A model generated the notes under the pieces. It ran no database searches, was not told the origin of the DNA, and was given only the letters and a program-made list of their open reading frames with translations. The translations under genes and the position numbers were made by a program. This document shows, one piece after another, positions 21,602-33,696 of a DNA stretch of 64,000 nucleotides; within the stretch, counting starts at the first letter, position 1, and every line of letters begins with the position of its first letter. Location of the stretch: positions 34,267 to 98,266 of the forward strand of contig QEAR01000076.1 of NCBI GenBank assembly GCA_006535965.1, read 5' to 3'. Source of the stretch: Spizellomyces sp. 'palustris' (Eukaryota > Chytridiomycota > Chytridiomycetes > Spizellomycetales > Spizellomycetaceae).

Positions 21602-22210
21602 GACAGCTACAAGTTCGAGTGTAAGAAAGTAGTTTACAGAGGGCAGAGAGTGTGAGGGTGATTTTCGATGGCGATGCAACAAGGTCCGCTTTTTAACTCT
21701 GCAAACGCAGACTCAAAAGGCGCATTAGGTGATAGGAAGTGGCTATGCACCTAATTAACTTTTCCAGCTGCTGAGCCTCTCATCGGCCCTCATGTCACAT
21801 TGCGGAGGAGCCCTTTTGCTGTAGGGCCGTCCTCCATATTGCGGTGCTTTTTGAGCGCATCGCGACTTGTGCAGTATAGCCGGCATATCCTTCAAATATT
21901 ATGGGCTATTGCATTTTGCAGTGTGCTGATATCTGAAATCCGCCATATCCATTACCAGATCCATCGCAGCCCTGAACGGGGACACGTGACTGCGAGATGA
22001 AAGTGGCCTTTTACCCTTCCATGAGGTTTGAATGCATTAATTCTATTACATGCGCGCGGTTACTGCCCACATCTTATCAGTCACGTTAGCTGAATGGTTG
22101 GAATCGCCGTTGCAGTGTGCCATAAAAGTGATTAGCAGTGTAGTAAACCAACGCGTAACCCACGAGACCCATCTCCTTCCCATCTCAGTTCTTCCATCTT
22201 CATCTAAACA
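21602..22210. promoter_or_regulatory. Divergent intergenic/promoter region
   Basis: This 0.6-kb region lies between the syntaxin and enoyl-CoA isomerase start codons. A TATA-like CATAAAAG occurs at 22121-22128, about 85 bp before the isomerase ATG. No further gene is recognised. Confidence 0.5.
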
Positions 22211-23008
22211 ATGTCAGGCAAAGATCGCTTCATCAACGTCACTACTCGCGGTAACTATGCATTGGTCTCCATCCGCCGTGAGCCGGTTAATAGTATGAAC
22301 CTGGAAATGTGGGAGCAGCTCCTCGAAACTCTCACCTCTCTCGAGAACGACAAAAAAGTCCGTGGCGTTGTATTCCATTCTGGACTCTCTCGGCCGGTTT
22401 TTACAGCTGGGAACGACTTGCAAGAATTATATGCCCCAGCGACAAGCCGTGAACGTTACGAAAAGTTTTGGAAAGTTTCAAACACCTTCCTTGCACGACT
22501 GTCAAACTCGCCCTTGGTTACGGTTGTGGCCATCAAAGGTGCTTGTCCCGCTGGCGGAACATGTATGTCTATTGCTTGTGACTACCGCGTCATTACTACG
22601 GACGGAACTATGGGCCTGAACGAAGTGGCGCTCGGGATCAGTGTTCCACCGAAATGGATCAAGTTGATGGCGAGCGTCATTGGGCAGGGGAAAACTGACA
22701 AGCTTACTCAGTTTGCTAAAATGGTCAAGGCAAAGGAAGCATTGGCTATTGGTCTCGTCGATGAGGTTGTTCAAGATGAAAAGGAGCTCTTGGATCGGGC
22801 TGAAGCGGTCATTCAAGGCTTGTTGATGCTACCCGACCCTGGGAGACAGCTAACAAAGAACTCCCTGAGGGGACCGTTGGCACAGGAATGGGCTGATGAA
22901 CGGTGGCTTAACAGTGAAGCTGGCACCGCGTGGAAAATGTTGTCGTTGCCTTCCACCGTCAAGGCACTAGAGGGCGTATTTGCTAGGTTGTCAAAGGCAA
23001 AGATGTAG
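22211..23008 (+). CDS. ECI1: Delta3,Delta2-enoyl-CoA isomerase, predicted peroxisomal
   Basis: A crotonase-fold enzyme that shifts cis/trans-3-enoyl-CoA to trans-2-enoyl-CoA so that unsaturated fatty acids can enter beta-oxidation. The single exon of 265 residues includes the crotonase hallmarks REPVNSMNLEMWEQL, FTAGNDLQELY and the oxyanion-hole loop IKGACPAGGTCMSIACDYR with GLNEVALGISVP. The motif spacing and the C-terminal QLTKNSLRG follow the ECI1 rather than the hydratase branch. The N-terminus (MSGKDRFINV) does not look like a mitochondrial presequence, and the last three residues, A-K-M, fit the peroxisomal PTS1 consensus. The ATG at 22211 is the first in frame and follows a CATC-rich leader. 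Confidence 0.9.
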   Translation: MSGKDRFINVTTRGNYALVSIRREPVNSMNLEMWEQLLETLTSLENDKKVRGVVFHSGLSRPVFTAGNDLQELYAPATSRERYEKFWKVSNTFLARLSNSPLVTVVAIKGACPAGGTCMSIACDYRVITTDGTMGLNEVALGISVPPKWIKLMASVIGQGKTDKLTQFAKMVKAKEALAIGLVDEVVQDEKELLDRAEAVIQGLLMLPDPGRQLTKNSLRGPLAQEWADERWLNSEAGTAWKMLSLPSTVKALEGVFARLSKAKM

Positions 23009-23229
23009 GATAGATGGTTAGATCAGTAGATAGTTTGATCGCCGGAAAAAGGACTGCTGTTAAAACATTGCAACTGCTTCCCATCGGACAACGTATTTCA
23101 GCAATACTGTAATTTGGAAAACTGTGCCTGTACAGTATGGCACAGTCATAGCCACCTCACCGCAAACTGTTGTAACCCCTGTGCACCACCATCTCTCTTG
23201 ATCTACCATCATCCAATTTCAAAGAAACC

Positions 23230-24093
23230 ATGCGGAACATTTTTACCCTCGCGTTGACCTTCTTGCTTGCATCGGCATCTGCCGTAGAAGCTGCTAAGGG
23301 CCCCAAAATTACCAACAAGGTCGCTTTTGACATTGAACAAAATGGCGAGAGCTTGGGCCGCATTACGATTGGACTCTACGGAAAAACTGTACCTAAGACT
23401 ACAGAGAACTTCCGAGCCTTATGTACTGGAGAGGTGGGCAAAAGGTCGATTGGTCTTAGCGATTCGCGCTTGCTTTACTAATACTCTGTGATGAACTACA
23501 GAAAGGATTCGGATATAAAGGATCAAAGTTCCAGTAAGATGCTTCGTGCGTGTACCCTATCACCATATTTCCCCTGATAGAATATACTATAAGCCGTGTT
23601 ATCAAGAACTTCATGATTCAAGGTGGCGATTTCACTCGCGGGGATGGTACTGGTGGTAAATCCATTTATGGCGACCGGTTCCCCGATGAGAACTTCAAGC
23701 TTCGCCACACTGCTCCTGGCGTTTTGTCGATGGCCAATGCTGGGAAGGATACCAATGGAAGTCAGGTACATGGAAGTTCGGGCAGATGATAATGTACGAC
23801 TTGCTCCTTACATTTTCTTTTCCGTAATTTAGTTCTTTATCACTACGTATACGACCGAGTGGTTGGACCAGCGCCACGTAGTTTTTGGCTCCGTTGTTGA
23901 TGGCATGGACGTTGTTACTGCCATTGAAAACACCCCTACCGCTCCTGGTATGCTCGCTATACTTCAGCTGTTACAAAGGATATTCATTGACGAAACCTCA
24001 CCGTCTTTTGTAGGTGACAAGCCAAAGGCCGATGTGATCATCAAAGATTGTGTTGAGATTCCTGTTGAAGAAGAGGTCAACAAGGAACTCTGA
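23230..24093 (+). CDS. PPIB: ER cyclophilin B-type peptidyl-prolyl isomerase
   Basis: A secretory-pathway cyclophilin that accelerates proline isomerisation during folding. The N-terminus is a signal peptide ([20 protein letters not shown]), followed by the B-type [16 protein letters not shown]. Four or more exons rebuild the catalytic domain: [54 protein letters not shown] and [16 protein letters not shown]. The active-site Arg, Phe-Met-Gln and Trp-x-x-x-x-His residues are all present. Intron boundaries include TTCCA|GTAAGA and GTCAG|GTACAT. The protein ends VNKEL, which resembles an ER-retrieval tetrapeptide of the KDEL class. The start is the first ATG directly before the signal peptide. 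Confidence 0.94.
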
Positions 24094-24238
24094 CTATAAG
24101 GGACTGGCGTTAGATTAGATGGCGCACGATCCTGTATTGCTTTTTGTTGTTCTTGCGGGACCTTGATCTTATAATGGGAGCCATCTTGTACGCGAAAATA
24201 GATCTATGGACACGGCCTTTCGAATGATGAAGCCAATC

Positions 24239-27210
24239 TTATGTACAACGGATTACTAGGCTGCCCCAAGCACTTGCCGATTTTGCTACCTCCTGCTTAT
24301 CTGTCCATGCAATAATATACACAGTGTCACCGCCTCCATCCACCATCCTCCGAAAACTCAAAAGTGCGGCTTCTATTACAGCTGATACCTCCACGTTGAC
24401 GAGATTGATGATCACAATCGAGTTGTTATGATTCAATGCATCGAGCCATATTGTTCGCAACGATGACACCTAGGCGGATGCAAAAGTCGTTGGTGTCATG
24501 CATGCTATTTGCGACAACCGCCAACAAAGGGGTACCTGATCATCTTTAGCCCCTTTCAAACAATGTATACCCATGAGAAAGGATGCGTCCATCCGTCCCG
24601 CAAAACAGACTGCTGCGGACACCACATCTTCCCATATCCACGATCCAACCACTTCGGCACTTGCGCTTGTCGTTCCACCGAGGGTGTGTTGCTTTGCCGC
24701 ACCCCCTTTTGACGAAACATCTCGAAGTTCTGTGTACCGCCTTTGCATGATCTCCAATAGATCAGAGCCTGCAATAACTCCCGGACTGTCAAACATTGCC
24801 CTCCACACTGAATGGCCGGCATCCAGCTCAAAAGGATGCCGACATGATATCTGATGCTTTAGCGCCACTCTCTGCAAGTGTGCGTGCACAACTCTGATAG
24901 GAAGTACATCGACTGCAGCGCACGACGAGCTCCGTGAAATCGCATTAATGCGCTTGCAAAATTGCTCGTCGAGGATAGAGTATACGCACGCTCGAAGCGA
25001 GACCCGCGAGAAATTGAGGGAGGAATGAGCCAGGAAGGTAACGGCCGATTCTGGGAGAAGCTTCGTTGCGTCTGCTAAAACTATCATCGTAAGGTCAGAG
25101 GATAGCCGTAAGTTACAGCACGGAAATACCATCGTTTGCGTAATTCTCGACAATGTGCTGGATAAGTCGTTCCTTTTCATCAGTCGCGGGACGCGGAATA
25201 TACACCGACTCTAAGCCAAGAGAAAGGGGTACATTATGGACCGGGCTCCGCTGTTTGTGCTCCACAACGGTTGTCGAAAAAACAAGGAGAAGAATGTTTT
25301 TGTACTGATGAAGCACACTTCTCCATCGTTGTAAACTCTCTGCTGCTACCGTACTTTCTTGCGAAATTGATACGGTGACGGCGAAGAGACGCCATGGAGT
25401 CTGAATCAGAATATGAGTTGGAATAGAGGATACGGAATCAAAATATCCAGATCACCTCTCGAGCCCGATTGCCAACATAGTCCACCTTCTCGCACAATCC
25501 CCAATTCGTATACCAGTTATTAATAACATTCAACTCCACTAGACTGCAGACGTCCTTTCCAATCTGTTTCCGGTCCAAATCATCTGTCACTGAATCCGGT
25601 CCCCAAATAACAAGCCCATTCGGGGCATCTTCCTCCAACCGCCGTCGCGCATCGGTCAGAGGCCATAGCGCGGTCAAAATCGTTGTCATCGTCCCTGTCG
25701 ACGTACAAAGTGCTGATGTAACCAGTGCTTTTGACAGTGTGGCTATTCCCTGAGAGTGGTATCTGACAAAGGAGCAGAACATGTGCAAATCATGCGACCG
25801 GGATGACCGCTCGACTGGTCGTTGGGTACTATTGGCGCCATGTGTGTCATCTGAGAAGTGAACGTCGACTTGACTCTCTGTCTTTGGGTGACGGAGATAA
25901 CACTGGATTATGGGGGAGATATTCGTATCACTCGCCGAAAATTGTTCATTTCCGTGATGCACAAGTATACAAAGACCACTATCTGGGCCAATCCCTTGGA
26001 GTTCCGGTGTTTCATGGCTCAAGTCTATTGGATGCCATGGCCAGCGGAGAGCTTGGTTGTTTGCTGGAGGCTGACGTATTGACGTGGTCCAGCTTTTGAG
26101 GACCTTGTCAAAAGCCGTTTTGATGATTCGCTTAGCGTCCTCATTCGGTCCCAACTCGTCGAAAATGTAACTGCTAGCAGCGGAACTTGTCACCTTCACT
26201 GAATAATGAACGACTAAAGAAGATTCGTTGACAGACGCGGAAGTTATCGTGGTAGTGCTAGCATCAATAGTCGTTGAGCCGGACAACGCTGCCTCTGGTA
26301 CTGGATTTTCTACTGAATCTACACTCGCTGAGGTTACATCCGAGTAGGCAGGTGGAACACTGCTCCTCCTATCAATTGTGGAGAGTCCTCGTCGGTCACC
26401 TGCGTTTCCTAATATCCCTAGTTGAGCCGGAAAACAGAGATCAATCACCATCCTTGCCGAATGCGTAAAATCCCAATCTTTTACAGCATCCCAAAGATGC
26501 TTCCTGATTGTTCGACGTGTAACTGCGGCTTTTGAGGGTGAGCTACATGTCATCTGGTCCGCTGATATACGGCGGTGGCAAGAATACAGCACGATAAGGA
26601 GACGTTTGATAGTGTCTTCCAGATCATCGTCCGAAAGATTGAGTTGGTCTCGGTGAGTGCTGGTTGTCGTACGGATGTGAGTTTCAAGCTTTGGCAGGTA
26701 AAAGATATTTTATTTATGATTCTCTACTGGTTGGCAAATATCTGGGATGACGACCGAGCTACATACCTGAGGAATGTTCATTGCATGAGAAATAAGTTGA
26801 ACGGCCCATCGACGCGTTTAAGCAATGCTTTGGCTTACCCAAACGAGATGTCTCCCGACAATGTTTGTACCTTGGTAGTGATGGCTAATGGAATATGATG
26901 ATCTAATGCATAGCAGCTGGACACACGCAATAAGGCACTCTCTAGCTTCGTTGCTGTGATCGAGATACCCTCATCAGCAGGCCAGATAGTTGCCTTTCAA
27001 GAAACATGTCGTCAAATTCCAACGAGCGCGTGGTTGCATCATCTGGCCGCACGCTCTACCGGACCCCATACATGTACGTCGCAACGCATAAACAGCAATG
27101 ACGCAGCTACCCTCATCCTCGCAAAACTCAGATCGTGCTGACGTAAGGAAACTCCGATACATTTCACTGATAAAATGGGCAAATGTGCTGCGACTGAACC
27201 CTCCAGCATG
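24239..27210 (-). CDS. Large multi-exon protein of unknown function
   Basis: A run of minus-strand exons of roughly 850-950 codons. The largest (about 26660-25450) encodes THIRTTTSTHRDQLNLSDDD, a Ser/Thr-rich linker and later VIWGPDSVTDDLDRKQIGKD. The next (about 25420-25130) encodes LLLVFSTTVVEHKQRSPV and IPRPATDEKERLIQHIVENY. A third (about 25090-24545) encodes FLAHSSLNFSRVSLRACVY and DLLEIMQRRYTELRDV. The last ends at TAA 24239-24241 after an alternating apolar stretch (NSIVIINLVNVEVSAVIEAA). The upstream exons near 26780-27210 (for example LEFDDMFLERQLSGLLM) and the start codon were not resolved. No domain is recognised, and the region could hold two genes. Confidence 0.55.
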
Positions 27211-27368
27211 CACAGTTGAGAACCCACTGCAAGTCAGAAGCTACTATTAATCAAAATTGCAGAGATGTATGTGCATTCCGGTAGTTGAATCACTTATAAA
27301 AGTGACGAAGTTGCTAAAATTCCGTAAATAACAGGAACGAGACATCCACACCCGACTACCGAAGGCAG

Positions 27369-27851
27369 ATGTGGGTGGTAGTCTACATCCACCTATTTCT
27401 TTGGGCCATTTGCTGGATTCTCGCCTATATTTACCGGAATAATGGCAAAGTTAGAGGTGATCTTCCGGGACCTGGAACAGCACCAGCGGAAACTGTAACC
27501 ACTACTGGCAAGCCTGGCCTTAACAAGCTTCCCCTGGTAAGCTGTCACTATAACTTCCCACAACTATGGTTGCAAAGCATTAATGTCATGATGCAGATTC
27601 ACGGGGGAGCCGAAAATGCCGAGCGTGTTGCGCGAATGACATTGATTTTGGCTCTGGTTGCGACCATCTTGGTTAATGCACTCTCCGGCGGAACCCGCTC
27701 TACCTCTGCTCTACTCTGGGCTTTCATGTGCATTTCAGTCCTCCACATTGCTGCAGTTGCCTTCGTTCGTCACACTGTCGTCCCATTGACGTTTGCTGCG
27801 ATCTCCTTTATTTTAATTATCATTATAGCAGGCTTGGGATTCCGCGATTAG
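27369..27851 (+). CDS. Small four-helix membrane protein, unknown
   Basis: The frame opens at ATG 27369. It begins with a membrane helix (VVVYIHLFLWAICWILAYIY) and a Pro/Thr-rich loop. Three further helices follow: MTLILALVATILVNALSG, SALLWAFMCISVLHIAAVAF and TFAAISFILIIIIAGLG. A consensus GT-AG intron of 60 nt (27538-27597, CTG|GTAAGC...ATGCAG|ATT) has a length divisible by three and no stop, so the frame stays open whether or not it is removed. Spliced, the protein is about 140 residues. The four-helix layout vaguely recalls MAPEG proteins, but no specific motif was confirmed. It is divergent from the large unknown gene. Confidence 0.6.
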   Translation: MWVVVYIHLFLWAICWILAYIYRNNGKVRGDLPGPGTAPAETVTTTGKPGLNKLPLVSCHYNFPQLWLQSINVMMQIHGGAENAERVARMTLILALVATILVNALSGGTRSTSALLWAFMCISVLHIAAVAFVRHTVVPLTFAAISFILIIIIAGLGFRD

Positions 27852-28098
27852 GGCTGTTGGGCGGAGCTGCATGTTCAATAAATACTTTTCAAGTTTCTCT
27901 GCATGAAAGTTTTATTATCATTAAAGCCATCACTCCTTGGTATAAGTTCACCTACTGTGCGGAACTTATTTGGCCAGTGATTTACTGTATGGCATCACAA
28001 CATTGGCCTTTCGACAAACTCAGCATTGCGCTCACGTGATCGGCGGGAGGATGGACATTGGTCTTCATGATTGAATTGAGTTGCTTTTTGCACTTACC

Positions 28099-31000
28099 AT
28101 GAGCCTTCGCGCCGTCAAAACACTGTCAGACAGGAAGGATGTCAATGGCGGGGATATGCAAACATTATTGGACTCCTTGAATATTGAGCACAAGAAAGTT
28201 CTGATACGTGGGTATCATGTTTTGAGGACCTCTCAGCTCTCGTCTACTAAGAACAATTAACCTTCTCTCCCGACCAGGGCCAAAATTGGTCGGACCTGTT
28301 GTCAGTCGACGGAGAGATAGGCAGACGCTCCAGAAATTGGCCTTTCTGGTTTCGCAGATTCGGGATCTGGGATCTGCAGATGGGTTTTCCGAACCCGAGA
28401 TCGCGTCTCTCCTGGACATTATTGTAGACCCTCACTTTGGTATGAACTCTTATTTTCGGGTTCGGGGAGCCTTGTTTCGATTCTACCATGCCTATAGCCT
28501 ATCGGATAGCTCATTTGATACCATTCAATCTCAAGATCCAACCTTAGCCCGGGCATTGGTGGAGTCCCTATATCCTAAGGAGCAGGTGTCTCTTACGGCA
28601 GTACGAAAGGTTTTGGCCTTCTTGGGAAATCCATCGCTGAATATCGCTCGGTGTTCATTGAAGGTCATTCATTCAGAATCGCTGGCGCACCGACTACCTT
28701 GTCTAAAACTAAATCATGAACACTAGGCAGCTCTTCTGACTTGGTTGACGAGAGTTTTAGTTGCCATAACCCCTGCTGACCGCAAGACCCTCGCTTCGAA
28801 GTACTACGGCGTACTGTTCCATTACCTGGCGGTACCAAACCTACAGTATGTGAAATGTTGCGGGTGCATCCTATACACCGGAGCTCGGCCTCACCCAGAT
28901 TCGTTCAAGACGCGCGATTTGCTCTTTATTATGCGATCTAACCGAGGAATATCATGTTAAACCCTACCGAATACGGAAATTGTAAGACAAGCTGTGCGAA
29001 AGGAGATCTATGATATCATCCAGCTAATGTGTTTTATCAATTGTTTTAGAAAACAAGTATGGGCGACGGCGCGGCACGAGCCGACCTATTTGGGACCACT
29101 TATTGGTACTTTCCATCGATTTCGGCCTTACTTGGTTGATATGCTACCCGATTGTCCACACATGGAGGTGGAGGTATTGCACGCAGACCTAATACCTAAT
29201 ACCTAGTGACTTCTCTAAAATCTAGCATCAGATTTCCGACGTCCTCTGGTGTGCATTGTTAAAGAATATACGCGACAAGTGGGCGGCGGCAAAACGCGTA
29301 TCTCCTCTTATCTTGGATGATGAAAGTATGCGGGAAGATCTGCGACTATTGGCGGAATTCCATAACCACCTACATGGAAAAGGGGAACGTGATGATGTGG
29401 TTTTGGAAAAACATAAACTTCAATCTGTATATTCTTTGCAACGTAAGTACATGAAATTTGATCGCACATCATCCCCCAGTCGAATACTAGCTAATAAATT
29501 CACAGGCTTATTAGAGATCCAGGAGTCTGCCGGAAGAAGTCTAAGAGCACAGCTGCAGTCTTATGATTGTATATCTTCCGCAGCGGAAGAGTTGAAGCTA
29601 TGCCTAGAGTGTTTACTGCAGACGACCAAGGCAGCACAGGTGGGGAACACTTTTCAAGCCCGTAAGTCTTCTATTTAAAATCTCACCGGCATTTTATCCT
29701 TTAGACGTTATCTGATGCAGCGCATCAGTCACTGCTTGCATACGTTGAAAAGTGGGACGGCTCGGCTAATTCTGAGGTGGTGTTTGAGCTAGCCACGTAC
29801 ATGCCGTTGTTCTCGCACGAAGGTAATGCAAATGGCTCTTGGACTGGTCTGCTTCCGCGTACTTATGGTCCCTTGAACAGTATTTTCCCGCAGATTTTTT
29901 AATCCCCTGGTTAAACTGTACAAAACTTCAAACGTTTTTTGGAAGGTACTGTGTGCTTCTGCTCTTGATCGCGCTAAAAATGCTTATTCGTAACATGTTC
30001 ATATTCAGGCCTCTCTGATTCAAATGTACATAGGATTGGTGATTCGCTGGGGACATCATGAATGGCCCCTGCATGTAGGGCTGTAAGTGCATCCAGCATG
30101 TCATGTGAGGGAAGTATTGCCGCCTGACTCTGTTACACTTTTAGAGCGGTGGAGAAAGAGAATGCGGAGAAAAAACAGCGCCGATTACTCGAACATCTCC
30201 ATCTCATGTTTGACCTAATCCTTCAAATTGATAAACTTCTTTTAGTTGGTCTTGTGGTGAGTTTGCTCAGCTTTCTTTGCTTTCGCTGGTTGCGAGGCTT
30301 CTTACAGACGTTCCAGATGGAAAGGGATTCTCTGTGCTTGCAACACGCCGCGTTGCGCTTCTGGGAGACGGTAAGTTGGACTCTTCGCCATTCTAATGGA
30401 TGGTCAAACTAATATGCCGTTCCTACAAGGTCCCTTCCCTGCTGAGAGAATTTCGAGTACCGGTCATGCCCTTGCCTTCAGCCCCTCTTGTATATCGATT
30501 ATTCTTTTCGGGGTCAGCTATGGCCATGTCACGAATTTGCAGCGTTGTTGCTGAGTAAGGATCAACTATTGCCCCATTCTTCGTGGCAATCATTTAACGA
30601 CTTTGCAGTTACAAGGAGGCATATGCTATTGTTGACGTACTCAATGCCAGCGAAAAAGAGGCATTCTACAATACCGATCCGACAGAGGTTACGCAATTAA
30701 ACGCTTATGTAACGGATATGGTCGATTGCATCTACTTGAACAAAGCGTTCATGAACGACAGCCGGTTTGCGAAATTTTTCAATATCTCTTCGTAAGCATA
30801 TATTTTCCTTATGCATAGTTTACCGATTGGGCTCTAAAGATGCAGTATTTTCCCCTTAGTGAGGCGTTGGATTTCATCCTTTCGCTCGCTGAACGGAATC
30901 GAACTGACCCTCAACGGCTATTCAGCCTTGCCTTCTCGTCCACCGTGGCACTTCATGCAAATGAGTATACTCGGGTACGTATCTATTTTTCATTAGCTGC

Positions 31001-31320
31001 TGACTGAATACAACGTTACTTACCAACGTCGCCTTATAGCTGTGTGAGAATGTTTTGGGGATAGACAAGCCCCATTTCCGTCCGATAACTCCTAAATTGC
31101 TGATGGCCAAAGAGGTAGCTTCCTTTATTGTTTGTCATGTCCGGAGTGCGTTCATATTGCTTACTGACTTCCCACGTTCCAGAACCCGATGATGTCATAT
31201 AACGAATGGCGATTGTACTTATTAGAGTATTTAAGAGAGCGGGGGTACACAGGGATCTATTACTTCTTATACACCTCTGTGCGCTCCCTAACGTTACGCG
31301 GTTTATCAAACCCATATTAG
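28099..31320 (+). CDS. CENPI: Inner-kinetochore protein CENP-I (Mis6 family)
   Basis: CENP-I is a helical-repeat subunit of the CCAN that helps anchor the kinetochore on CENP-A chromatin. It is Mis6 in fission yeast and Ctf3 in budding yeast. About a dozen exons are read from ATG 28099 (MSLRAVKTLSDRK). Family-like blocks are LQKLAFLVSQIRDLGSADG, EIASLLDIIVDPHFGMN, TAVRKVLAFLG and LTWLTRVLVAITPADRKTLA. Next come SKYYGVLFHYLAVPNLQ and, after an imperfectly phased intron, FKTRDLLFIMRSNRG. The C-terminal half (to TAG 31318-31320) is Leu-rich and helical. Assignment rests on the N-terminal and mid-region patterns; the many short introns make residue numbers uncertain. Confidence 0.82.
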
Positions 31321-31490
31321 GAATGCTGAAGATACTGTAGCGTTCGTTATGTAGATTTTTTTTAGATCTGAGTCTTTTGTACAGTTTAATTGGTAAAATG
31401 AAAGTTGTAGGAAGTATATAGCGTTGATGACTCTATGCTTCCCGCTGGGAAATACATGTATAATTTACGATAGCTGTACAAGATCCATCA

Positions 31491-33696
31491 TCAAGTTAGG
31501 ACCGATCGCTCCATGCTGTCTGAAACTCGTTCCTCTTCATCCAGCTCCGCCGTCACTTCTTGCGCGACTTGCTCCAACTCTTCCAATGGCCATCCAATCT
31601 CCTTTTTCGATATGCTGATGTGGTTAAGCTCGCTCGCTAGCGATTGCAGCATTCTATCGCTACATAGCGCCAGGTGAATAGTCAGTGCAGTGCAGATATA
31701 ACAGCAATGAACAGACACATACTTTGCCCTTTGTATCCATACACAATAATCCGTCAACCACAATGTACTTAATACGTACATCCGATCGTCTTTTCCAACG
31801 AGTGCGTTCACGTCTAAAAGAACCTTCAACAATGCACGCTTCCCAAGCTTGAATAGGATAGCAGTGTCCTCAATGCAACGGAGTGATAATGCGAAATGCC
31901 TGTGAAGCGGGTATGCCAGGGTTCGTCGAATACTGGCAATGAGGGTTTCGCGGAGGGTCGAAAATGTCTGGTAGGGAATATCTGATGAGTTCCTGATCCA
32001 TCGCAAAAAAATGAAATAGCAAGCGCAAGAAATGTTGGCATACATCGAAGCACGATAAAGTGGAACTTAATTTAGCGATGGTCCATGGGGATTCAACCGT
32101 GCTTTCACCTTCTGTGGTGCGATAATTGTAACAGTACGCATACACAATATCGACTAGACCGAGATAAATGGCGCGCTCATGGTCGAGAAGAACTAGCAAA
32201 AAGGAGTTTGACTAGGATTCATGCTAGAACGGTATGCGACGTTTACGTACATTCTTTATTCGGAAGCTGACGCATAACCTCTTGCTCTTCCTCTGTAAAC
32301 GTTAACCAAGCGCTCTCGATGGCTGATGCTGATGCTGGTCCTGGTGCAGACTCGCTGAGATTTTGTTCAACCTCAGGCGTGGATACTGGCAGAGTCGCTA
32401 TATTTATTCCACTGAGCACAAGTGGGCTGAGTACGAGCTAGCAGCAGTGTATGTACCCGAATTGCCCGGCTCGGCAGAGGACTTCACTTTCTGAATTCGT
32501 TTCAAGGCTTTCCAGAAGTCTGGCCTGAATTTGATCAACCTCTGAATCTCTTCATCGTTTACAAAATCGGCCCTATGCACTCTATTAGCTACGCCGCCAT
32601 CTAACGCACAGACTCGCAAACGCACATAAAATATTCGTCGTCAAATTTGGCATCTTCTCTCGCTATCCTCGCTTCCTTCCTCGTAGTGGGCGTAGATGTA
32701 TCAATATGCGTAATGTCCAGGATTTCCTGGGTAAGGTGCTCCACATGTGTTCCGTATCCTCTATACGCATTGTTGAACCCGTACCGCGCTCCTGTTTGCA
32801 GTTCCTGCTGAATTCTATTAAAAAGCCAGAATCTTTACCTGACATATGATGAACTGCTTACGGGCTGCGGAGGAACCTCCTGCGGGTAATCCCAATTGAA
32901 CTCTTCCTCCATTTCTGTCAGTATAGAAGGCAACAAGTTTTTGATAGGTCAATGTTAACGCCTTCCCTGGTATTCATCTATTCAACATACCATCACATCT
33001 CATACTATCAGCTTGATTTCCATCACTTTCAAGGACGGGAGATTCGCCTATAACCTCAATCAGCGGCTTTCGGCCTTCCCGAGGTGGTGCAAGCTGCTCA
33101 ACGGATCGTTCTTCGGATGATAATCTGAAGTCTGGGCCAGGCGGACCGCCTTTGGAGGCCATGAGCTTAGTGATCAAATCCAGATCCGGAAACTGCTCTC
33201 CGCGTGTTGCTTTGGGCAGGAGGACAGTGATTTCTCCTCGATCGACATTATACGATGCTTTCTCTCGGCCATCTTCGATAATGGATGCGGGAAATGTGAG
33301 TCTATCACATTCAAAGGGTTTAGATCTCCGTCTCATTCATGGCACATTTAGAGCTGTCCTATGTAATCGTAACTACCCATCCTAAAAGGTCCAAAGGCAA
33401 TCCCCTACCCTCTTCCTACTATCTTCTCCCGTGCTCGCGTCAAGCCTCTTAACAGCTCATCCATGTTCTATCTCACTCACCGTAGGAAATATGGTCTCAC
33501 ATAAAACTTGAACTCTGTATCATTAATGAAGAATTCTACTTCTTGCGCCTAGGTAAAGTGAAGTTGAGCAACTTACGGTTCTGCATTGGCCCTCACAGCA
33601 TGCAGGATAAGAAAAGCGTACCTTAATATAGGGACATTTTATAACGACAGTAACGAACTCTTCATCCTGAGATATGCTGAATGCCGGTGTAAGCAT
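31491..33696 (-). CDS. SHQ1: H/ACA RNP assembly factor SHQ1
   Basis: SHQ1 chaperones the pseudouridine synthase Cbf5/dyskerin by mimicking RNA until the H/ACA particle is assembled. The start at ATG 33696 gives MLTPAFSISQDEEFVTVVI, the exact position where family members begin. The N-terminal CS domain continues with EVEFFINDTEFKFYVRPYFL and LTFPASIIEDGREKASYNVD. It ends with KATRGEQFPDLDLITKLMA. A linker exon follows. The C-terminal SHQ1-specific domain includes TLRETLIASIRRTLAYPLHR, HFALSLRCIEDTAILFKLGK and RALLKVLLDVNALVG. The protein ends in an acidic tail. About nine exons are visible. R2TP (with UXT) removes SHQ1 from Cbf5 in the known pathway. Confidence 0.93.
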
